This document shows, piece after piece, positions 56,299-64,000 of a stretch of 64,000 bases of DNA (positions are counted from its first letter, which is position 1; the number at the start of each line of letters is the position of its first letter). A model generated the notes under the pieces. That model was not told the origin of the DNA and searched no databases. It worked only from the letters and a program-made list of their open reading frames with translations. The position numbers were made by a program, and so were the translations under genes. Source of the DNA: Hanleya hanleyi (lineage: Eukaryota; Mollusca; Polyplacophora; Lepidopleurida; Hanleyidae); assembly GCA_036873755.1 (NCBI GenBank), contig JAVTVY010025196.1:1-64000 (forward strand), given 5' to 3'.

Positions 56299-56636
56299 TC
56301 CACAGCAAACTGCGGGTGGTTGGGTGGGCACGGGTTACTGTTGCTTCAATGCATTTTGCTGAGAAGCATCAGGAACTTGATAATGTGATGTCTAGCACTG
56401 TAATATCACTTGTCTTTATTGTACCATGTAAGCGTCCTGTCTGTGTCTTGTGCGCTGTCCTCAGTGTTAGGGTGAATGGAGAGTGTCTGGTTCCTTGCTG
56501 CTTCAAAGATTTCGTCTTTGAAGTAACAGGAACGCAACTTGGCTGGGTGGTGTTTAGGTGGTTCGTCGCGATATAGCTGAAATATTGTTGAAAGCGACGT
56601 TAAATTCTATTCACTCACTCACTCACTCCACAGCAA
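56299..56636 (+). mobile_element. Retroposed 318-bp insertion with 10-bp target duplication
   Basis: TCCACAGCAA at 56299-56308 and 56627-56636 flanks 56309-56626. The 3' end is GCGATATAGCTGAAATATTG, AAAGCGACGTTAAA and an (ACTC)n tract, the tail shared with the LINE at 52937-53520. No tRNA-like head is seen, so it is probably the 3' UTR of a truncated LINE. The apparent frame 56316-56576 belongs to it and is not a gene. Confidence 0.8.
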
Positions 56637-57279
56637 GCGTCAGATCCGATATCCGATATTCAGGAAAATTTCGCCGCAAAAATCGATAGATCTATTTTGT
56701 ATCACAATTCGAACCAACTCCAAATTTTTCGGCCGCACTCTTCTCATACAGTAATGCATTCGTAATCATAATCGCGAAAAAAATGTTTCAGAATGAATGT
56801 ATCTGCTACCGAGTTCCCATGCGTATAAACATGAAAAACTGATCACAAGGAGCTTGTTACATACAGGGCAATGTATGTTCTTACATACAGGGCAATGCGT
56901 CTAACTGCCAAGGCATATTACTGGACAAAATGTATTAGTCCATTAGCGAATCAACCTTCGATGACCAAGCTTAGTGTTATAACGGAGCCAATACATCGTA
57001 GGTAGTAGCCGTGCTCAAAAGTTACCAGAAGAGGTATTACGATATAACCAAGAACTGGCTTGGGACTAGTCAATGAGTGGAGACCGGCCTGCTAATTGAA
57101 CAAAACTCGTAAATGGTATATGAAAATGTCACAAAACTTTATTTTCAACGTCCTGTTGATATTTCACCCAGTCTAGATGGAATATTTAGTTCATCATAAT
57201 CTGAAGACACTGAAATTGAGCAACATGAGAAAGTCATTTAGAGCGGATTACCATTCAAGTGAAAATGAGTTGATTTCTG
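56637..57279. other. No gene recognised
   Basis: AT-rich DNA. TTACATACAGGGCAATG is duplicated near 56860 and 56881. No coding or RNA signals. Confidence 0.4.
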
Positions 57280-57640
57280 AAACATATATATACCGTCTTT
57301 GAGACATCTCATTGGCGTTCAAATGAACAGTCACAATCAAAGCCTGACTGAGACACATACTCTGGAAAGGGCTTGCAAATTCATTTGAATAAAGAATAAT
57401 GCTCAGTGGTTAGGATTGTATGTATAAAACATCATCTTGTCTTGCTGACATCATTGAAACTGTTAGCCGCTTCTCTCTTGTAGCAAACCAACTTGTGTTT
57501 TTATTATTTTTACTTCATATACATTAGGAATTGGTGCTCTCATACGAAATAATTATTTCGATTTTTGACGCAGAAATGCTTTTATGGACGACGGATGAAT
57601 ATTGAATGTTGGATCTGTCTCTTGCTATTTGTAGCGGCAG
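57280..57640. repeat. Long repeat unit, partial copy
   Basis: AATGAACAGTCACAATCAAA, TTAGGATTGTATGTATAAAA and TGGACGACGGATGAATATTG match 35180-35480 and 31010-31270. About 75-80% identical. Confidence 0.65.
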
Positions 57641-58097
57641 ATGGTGTTCTTCTTAAAGGAAAGGTTCGGGTATGGTAAAGCTATATTTCAACTGAAAGAG
57701 CTAGTCAAATGGTATTCAACTGTATTTTTTTTTTAATTTTTGAAATTTATTTTAACGCAGAAATAGTTAACCAAATGCTGTGATACCGTCAAATTTACCA
57801 AACTCCAGGAAAGCGCCATTATATTGACACATGACCTATTTTAGCCAATATGAGTGAAAGTACGTAAAACAGCGTGACGTAAGCTAGAGGCAGAACATGC
57901 ATGTGGAAGCATCATGGAACTGTGTGTGTTAAGGTGAAAATTGCAGTTTTGTTAGTAAGAATTGGCAAGAATTACTTTAAATACTAAATAGCTCATACCA
58001 TTTTCATTTCTAGTTGCCAGAGCGCGGCTTTGTTCGCTCTCCCAACAGCAAAGACACCCGATCTCTCCCGTAAGCCGTCGATGAGAGCAGCGTGTGC
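57641..58097. other. No gene; possible intron side of the exon below
   Basis: Contains a T9 run near 57726. Immediately left of 58103 on the minus strand a GT donor would open an intron into this DNA. No further exon is recognised. Confidence 0.4.
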
Positions 58098-58288
58098 ACA
58101 CACTAAATTTCCCATGCGGGCTTCTGCGTCGCCTGTCTCGCTACTAGAGCTGCTATCATCCCCGCTGATCTGATCTTCCGTATCTGAGCGAATTGGTAGG
58201 CCTGAAGACCAAACGCAGCTTCCTCGTCGCTTTCACCGCAGGGATCGGAACTGCCGCTCGTCGACATGATTTCACTAAATTTACTCAT
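58098..58288 (-). pseudogene. First coding exon of a P2RX7-C-domain-like gene, frameshifted
   Basis: From the ATG at 58288 on the minus strand the frame gives an acidic start and then FGLQAYQF, the YQF motif of the cytoplasmic zinc-binding domain of P2X7 receptors and P2X7-like invertebrate proteins. About 58189 the frame breaks. The next frame continues with SDTED, a serine/acidic run and ARMGNL, the order expected in this family, ending at a GT donor (58103-58102). A small deletion at the EP of the usual YQFEP would explain the break. The domain's Cys-rich WCxCG part should be in the next exon, which I cannot find. The family match rests on motif order only. Confidence 0.5.
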
Positions 58289-58460
58289 AATCTACCCAAA
58301 TCGTCCAAAGAGCTCCGTGGTGCGTGCACATAGATTACCCGAACAGACAGAAGAGCTCCATGCCTTGACCCTACGTCATATCCGCCTTCTGGATACAGTA
58401 AAATGGCGGCACTCTGGGGACTGCGAGTTCGCGGTTTTAAAATGATTAGATGATCCTCCA
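58289..58460 (-). promoter_or_regulatory. Probable 5' region of the P2RX7-like exon
   Basis: Relatively GC-rich for the window, with GCCGCCATTTTAC (YY1-like) near 58402 and CGCGAACTCGCAG near 58430. It lies directly upstream of the minus-strand ATG. The open frame across it (58285-58494) is probably leader sequence. Confidence 0.35.
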
Positions 58461-59075
58461 TAGTTTCGTAGTAATGGCCCCTGTCTAATTTCATAATACG
58501 ATAGACTGCCCGTGTTCTGCTACATCATAATTCTTCTTGTCTTCTTAATAGCTTATATCTATAATACCAACCTGTTCAGCATTATCAACGCTGCAAACGA
58601 GCACGTACAAATCGATGATTGGCTCCGCCTACACGCTGATCGGGATCATGCAGTAAATTTTGTCCTGCCTCAGTTATGCCCCTTGGGTGTGCCTAAAAAT
58701 CTTGACTCATTTACGGCAGGCTGACCCCCATTTTTTTTTGCCTTTCTAAGTTGAGACCCGACCAGGGAAGGTGCGTAAGAAGTTTAATTGAAATCGCTCT
58801 TACAGATTTTTCTAGAAATTGAGCCGAGTTTGATCATTTTTCGACATTTTAAGAGGTTTTCTAGGGAAAAATGAAGCAAGCCTGGAATGGAATGTTCGAG
58901 ATTCCTTTTTCTATAACATAGCAGTGATATGTCTTAAAATGATAGTTTAATCATGCTCTTTCAGAAAATATATACATATAAGTGATTTGGGTTGAAAACT
59001 TTACGATAATTGGTGGCCGAAAAACGGACCCATAGTCTATTCCATGCCGAATGGAAGAATCTCTCGAGTGCACCC
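58461..59075. repeat. Direct duplication, left copy
   Basis: Starts near TTTCGTAGTAATGGCCC and ends near TTCCATGCCGAATGGAAG. It matches 59857-60470 at about 93% with small indels. The frame CYIIILLVFLIAYIYNT then INAANEHVQIDDWLR and PLGVPKNLDSF is open in both copies, but there is no ATG at its start and no recognised domain. Confidence 0.8.
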
Positions 59076-59856
59076 TTTAAGGCATAATAGTGGAGTATAT
59101 GCATTATCTCAATGTAGACTCCATTACGGAGCGGAGATGTGTCATTACGCCAGATTGTTTAATTTTGACTTCCTAGTTACATCTAAAGCGCTATTTTCGG
59201 AGTCCGGTAGAAAGAAGACCAGGAGTTCGATCAAAACAATCCACAGTGTGTCCATTAATATACTATTGAAGTTATTGCATACTGTATTCTATACAGGAGT
59301 TATCTCGCCCTGGAATGAGATTTCGGTAAATATTATGGCAGAACCCGGTCATATCAGAATGTTATAAATTTGCCAGAACTATTTTCTTCACAATAGAACC
59401 CATTTACAGTCCAAAAAAGATGGAACGGATGTATATTATTGAGGTTTTATGAATTATTTATCAAGTTTCTGAAGCATTTTCCATGTTTCTAGACGAAAAT
59501 ATAGTGCCAATTTACCAATAATTTGACGTGGTTACATCTCTTATTTGCATTTTTCCCGCGTTCCTGGTATCATTGGAAAGCGGAAAAGCAACCACGGCCT
59601 AAATATTGCCGAATGGATGCCAATTATTAAGAACAGATAGGTTAATTTTGAGTTTTGTTCTCGAAAATCCTGCTAGAATTGGCAAAAGTGATCAAACCAA
59701 AGATGGGGTAGGGGGAAAGTTATCGGTCGGATTTCCCACAATAATATGTATAACTGGCAAGTGTTGTATACCGCCATACTCGCAAACACTCCCAGATTAA
59801 GATAAATGTGAATAATTAATTTCGCGAAAAACACCCTGCCCCTTAAGGTGGCCCTC
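59076..59856. other. Spacer between duplicated blocks, no recognised gene
   Basis: A 107-codon frame (59044-59367) straddles the edge and shows no domain. Otherwise AT-rich. Confidence 0.4.
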
Positions 59857-60470
59857 CACAGTTTCGTAGTAATGGCCCCAGTCAGTCTAATTTCATAATA
59901 CGATAGACTGCCCGTGTTCTGCTACATCATAATTCTTCTTGTCTTCTTAACAGCTTATATCTATAATACCATCCTATTCAGCATTATCAACGCCGCAAAC
60001 GAGCACGTACAAATCGATGGTTGGCTTCGCCAACACGCTTATCGGGATCATGGAGTAAATTTTGTCCTGCTTCAGTTATGCCCCTTGGGTGTGCCTAAAA
60101 ATCTTGACTCATTTACGGGAAGAAAATCTGACAAAAAACTGGCAGGTTGACCCCCATTTTTTTTCTTTTTTAAGTTGAGACCCGACCAGGGAAGGTGCGT
60201 AAGAAGTTTAATTGAAATCGCTCTTACAGATTTTTCTGGAAATTGAGCCGAATTTTTCGACATTTTAAGGGGTTTTCTAGGGGAAAATTAAGCAAGCCTG
60301 GAATGGAATGTTCGAGATTCATTTTTCTATGTCTTAAAATGATAGTTTAATCATGCTCTTTCAGAAAATATATACATATAAGTGATTTGGGTTGAAAATT
60401 GGTGGCCGAAAAACGGACCCATAGTCTATTCCATGCCGAATGGAAGAATCCCTGGAGTGCACCCTTAGTA
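59857..60470. repeat. Direct duplication, right copy
   Basis: Second copy of 58461-59075. It lacks about 25 bases near the middle of the AT-rich part and has a 16-base gain (GAAGAAAATCTGAC region, 60119). The open frame seen in the left copy is kept with eight or so changes. Confidence 0.8.
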
Positions 60471-61274
60471 CTCTTTGAAAAAAAATTTAAAAATGAGAAA
60501 AAATATCTTTTGGGTTCTATTTGGTGAGTTGTTTTAATATGTATCAAAGACAACAAAACTCGAACTTTTCCTTTAACATCTGATCAACTACTATGGCCCT
60601 TAGTAACATAATGCTAGTTCTGTTCGGATATGCTCTGATCAAACGCGTTTGCCTTGGGCATTGGCTTCAATAACAGGGCACCAAAAAGAACTCATACATT
60701 TTCTCAGTTGTTTCGGAAAGAAGAAAATAATCAATATTCGAGCAATGAGCTTAATCCGCGAGCATATGTGCGTAACTCTCTCATTCATGACGCCATCTCT
60801 GTTTATCATGATAGGCTACGTGCTTGTCAGATGAGTAATTGTCATCTTGAGCTAGATATATGGTTATCTTGGATCGAAACGGGTTTCTAATTACGAACAA
60901 CTAATTATTGATTTTCGGATGTTAAATCTTCTCAGTGTCCATACTGAGGAAATATCAAACCGAATTGATTGTGGATATTGTCCCTGTGTCACTGCAGATA
61001 TGAATTTTACGTATTACAAGGATGTTTTCTGCTAAACTCTGAACTGTGCCATTCTATGCAACCAGCCGTGCGTTAATCTAACCATATGAATTGGCTGTAA
61101 TCCACATAGCATATATAGTGTAATGGAGTGTTGGCATTTTCGATACGATTGAAGTACAACAGAGGTCAAACATAATTTGGACTGCAGATTCAAGTACTCT
61201 GATCTGGCATGATACGTGTTGTCAGACTGTCAAGACATTCATTTGTGCTATTATTCGCAGTGATCAGAAAGATG
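60471..61274. other. No gene recognised
   Basis: A 78-codon frame at 60654-60890 (FNNRAPKRTHTFSQLFRK) has no recognised domain. No repeats identified. Confidence 0.4.
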
Positions 61275-61437
61275 TTCCTACGAAGTAGGCTACAGATCGC
61301 AAATTGTCCGGTAATGAGTGAGTCAGTCAGTCCATCCGAATCCTTTCGTCGGCAAAATAAGGAGAACCGTTGACATTAGAACCTTGATTTTTGGCATGAA
61401 CGTGCATTAGGGCATTGTTACCAGCAAGTTCTGATCT
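61275..61437 (-). repeat. Dispersed ~165-bp repeat, copy 3 (inverted)
   Basis: Starts with TTCCTACGAAGTAGG and runs through the complements of TTTTGCCGACGAAAGGATTC and TGCCAAAAATCAAGGTTCTA. It is closest to copy 2. Confidence 0.8.
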
Positions 61438-61734
61438 GGAATAATTCTGATTAAAATTAGATTTATAATTAACACTTCAGTATATTGTTATAAATGCATA
61501 CCATCCATGTGGCCTTTAACAGTATCATGTTCCTTTTATGATCATGAAGCCATGGGACCTCCTTATCAGTGGATTTAAAAGTCATTAAGGCTTGTCCTTG
61601 GAACAAACACAGAGAGAGGCTCCATCCCAGCCTTGTGGTTTTTAACAGTGATTTATATCCAAGCCCACTGAGATAAGGCCGGTTTCTACTCTGCTGCTTG
61701 CCACATCAAGTTACAGTGGTCGGTGTCCTGTATA

Positions 61735-63051
61735 GGGCGATTCCATGTCACGTAAGTTACATTTTCATTCCCGATGGGGATGTATTTGTAACATTTGACA
61801 AAATTAACAGCCATGACTACACCAATAACAAAACAAATCACTTAAATAAAAGTATTTCTTATAATTTGAATGGGTTTTTGATTAATTTCAGTGAAACTAA
61901 TTAGCATCTGGGCTTAATTAAAAAAGTGTCACGTAAGTTACTCAGAGAATTAGGGTAGTTTTGGGTCATTTGACATATGTTAAAAATTCTCTGATTTGGA
62001 TGGAAGAATCTTAAAAGTTCTCACCTATAGCGATAGCTTGAACAATGAATTAGTAGGTATAAGTATAGTTGCCATCAGTCACTTTGCCATATTTCACCAC
62101 AAGGGTTATAAAGATTGTTAACCAGTGTCACGTAAGTTACAAATGTGCGTCACGTAAGTTACATGGGATGGGTTTCTGGACTATTTATTAAGGAAATACT
62201 TGCAGAAATGTTTAGAAATTGAATAATATGATGTAAATATACAGGAAGAACAATTTCTGGGATACTTAACTGTTCATTATTTTCTAATTAATTACCAAAC
62301 TCATTACCATATTTTCAGTGAAAACATTGGAATTATTTATGGGACTGGACCCTGTACTTGTCTGCAAGGACAGTTTAGGATATCCTAATAGTATACTTTT
62401 AGTGGTAACAAAGTTAGAAATACTTAATAATTGGATTTGCTTTTGACAAAAAAATTATTCCTAGTTTACATGGTTTTGTATATGTAACTTACGTGACAAG
62501 TTTTGTAACTTACGTGACATGTCACGTAAGTTACACAACTTCACTCGCCTAAATTTCTATTCAACTATTTGTTTTTTACCAAGTTAAGAGGTGGATGTTC
62601 TTAGTGGACATAAGGTAGTTTCATTGAGGGAAGAGTTTTTTATATCTATTGCCTATATTATCTCTTGACAAAATGACCCATGAAAATTTGTCACGTAAGT
62701 TACATTGCGATAATCGGATTGAAATGACATAGTCTTGCCAACTTCACAAATTTGGCAAGTTTGCATGTTAGAATACATGGTTATCAGTTACTAACATCAG
62801 ATATAACCAAACTGAGATGAATACTTCAGATTTTACATCTTAATTTGAGGCCTACTAGAAAATCACATGTTATGGCTGTCCGAGTTTGCTAGGTATTTTA
62901 ATGGTATTTTTTTCCAGAATGTGGACCAGTCAATGACAAAAACTTCATTTTGTCTTAGTTCAGGCACTGGTTGATACAAAAAATCAACAGATGTTCCAAT
63001 CCTAGCAGTTTGAAATTTGAGCAACTTTCACTCTCTGTGGTGGAATCGCCC
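61735..63051. mobile_element. TA-flanked transposon with eight copies of a 15-mer
   Basis: Ends are GGGCGATTCCA at 61735-61745 and its exact complement at 63041-63051, each flanked by TATA/TA. The 15-mer TGTCACGTAAGTTAC or its complement occurs at 61746, 61927, 62126, 62148 (first base differs), 62484, 62505, 62520 and 62689. The copies at 62505 and 62520 abut head to head as a 30-bp palindrome. The first copy touches the left terminal repeat. Such reiterated motifs are expected for transposase binding. Interior frames show no transposase. Confidence 0.8.
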
Positions 63052-63617
63052 TATAGCAGATATAGTATATTATTGCATGCCTGTCCACTACCCTGGAACA
63101 TTTCCTAGCTTAGACATTAAACAGCCCCATAAACTTGCCATCAAATGGGATAAGGCTGGGAGTACAAGAATGTGCGGTGTATTTTCTGTGGACTGTGTAG
63201 GCTGTACAGTCTGAATGAAGACAGCCTAGCAGAATTAGTTAAAGCTAGGTGGTTTAACGTTTATCAATGAAGAAAATCATCGATCAACCGCCATAGAATA
63301 TAATGTGAAACAAGAAAACCGGAATAGTACATTCATCAGATTGCCAATGCCCAAAATGTGTTGTCTCATATATCTAGATAACAACGTGATGTTATTTATT
63401 GATAGCTCAGCGAATGCACTGTCATGCCCATTGGGAACCCTTGGCTGTATGTTTCACTGTATATATAACACAGTACAAAACGTGATGGGATAATGAAATA
63501 GGAAATGCTAACTTTCCATCATTTGTTAGTGCATTTATCTACACTGCTATTACCAGGCAACTTGCCATTCTTAATACACACAATTTCACATCCAAACATT
63601 TCATCACAGACCAAATC

Positions 63618-63938
63618 ATGCAGGCTTCAAATTCAGGTCAAATTGCCACTGATGATGAAATATCCTACATCAACCAATTAAGTCAGCCTGAAGCAATAAC
63701 CCAGCAGAACATAGAAAGATCTGGTATCATCCTTCAGCTTAGCCTGTGGCCAACAATGATCAAATTTACTGAGGGTGAAACAAAGCTGTCCTGCAAGCCA
63801 CCCAAGGAATTTATCAGCTTGTGTTGGGACATTTTGTTGGTATCATGTAAGTTGTTTAGTAGTTTACTCATTCAAATCTCCATGCCATATTTTCTGTTAT
63901 TCAACAGACAAATTTCTTTACTGGTTTTAATTGTTTAA
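63618..63938 (+). other. Unrecognised open frame near the window end
   Basis: 106 codons from an ATG. The first ~75 residues look protein-like (ATDDEISYINQLSQPEAITQ, LSCKPPKEFISLCWDILLV). A good donor, ATGTAAGTTG, follows at about 63845, after which the frame becomes hydrophobic and AT-driven, so an exon ending there is possible. No family is recognised. The rest of 63052-64000 holds short frames only. Confidence 0.3.
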
Positions 63939-64000
63939 GTTTTACTGGGTTTCAACTGCTACAGATAGTAACATAGTACTGATACTGTAGAAATGGGTAG

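Noticed and set aside
56316..56576. 86-codon frame with several cysteines
   Set aside because: Lies wholly inside the retroposed 318-bp insertion with target duplications, so it is 3' UTR sequence of a LINE-type element.

Overview
The window looks like intergenic, transposon-filled nuclear DNA from an invertebrate animal, most likely a gastropod mollusc. The evidence is the base composition, TATA/AATAAA-type signals, a tRNA-derived SINE of a kind I associate with molluscs (minus strand, about 7069-7285), 5'-truncated LINEs and many kinds of terminal-inverted-repeat elements. The species call is inference. There is no rRNA gene, intact tRNA, CRISPR array or bacterial-style operon. Most open frames are chance frames or decayed mobile-element genes, and I found no complete ordinary host gene.

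Region 1 (1-2590): the most interesting part. A compact virus-like module, 'element A', has two TATA-driven genes on the + strand. Gene 1 (315-1076, continuing after a frame break to 1519) encodes a C2H2 finger, a P-loop ATPase resembling the A32/FtsK-HerA packaging ATPases, and a C-terminal helical domain. Gene 2 (1746-2318) has the same finger and the same kind of C-terminal domain, joined by an acidic linker with no ATPase between; it is broken by two frameshifts. A long hairpin and GCGTTRA heptamers lie upstream of the genes and between them. A ~151-bp tandem array follows (2848-3870), with a perfect NRF-1 palindrome in each of seven units.

Region 2 (4.4-7.8 kb): a foldback element opened by a MULE-like MITE with a 9-bp target duplication, a short SINE tail with a 12-bp duplication, and a composite insertion with a 15-bp duplication. 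Region 3 (7.8-20.8 kb): mostly featureless DNA with tandem duplications, hairpins and fragments of a TTAA-flanked element family.

Region 4 (20.9-57.6 kb): a mosaic built from about eight decayed copies of one long repeat unit. Insertions include a TA-flanked element, a Harbinger-like element, TTAA elements, LINEs, and at least four copies of an unusual reverse-transcriptase element (GIPMGT and YIDD motifs). A second, more decayed copy of the virus-like module, 'element B' (about 38.7-43.2 kb), is embedded here. It shares promoter layout and a 3' block with element A, and carries a broken five-finger C2H2 gene plus an intact 108-residue ORF.

Region 5 (57.6-64 kb): a broken first exon of a P2RX7-C-domain-like gene on the minus strand, a ~0.6-kb direct duplication, and a TA-flanked transposon carrying eight copies of the 15-mer TGTCACGTAAGTTAC. 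All alignments were done by eye, so boundaries given as 'about' may be off by tens of bases.
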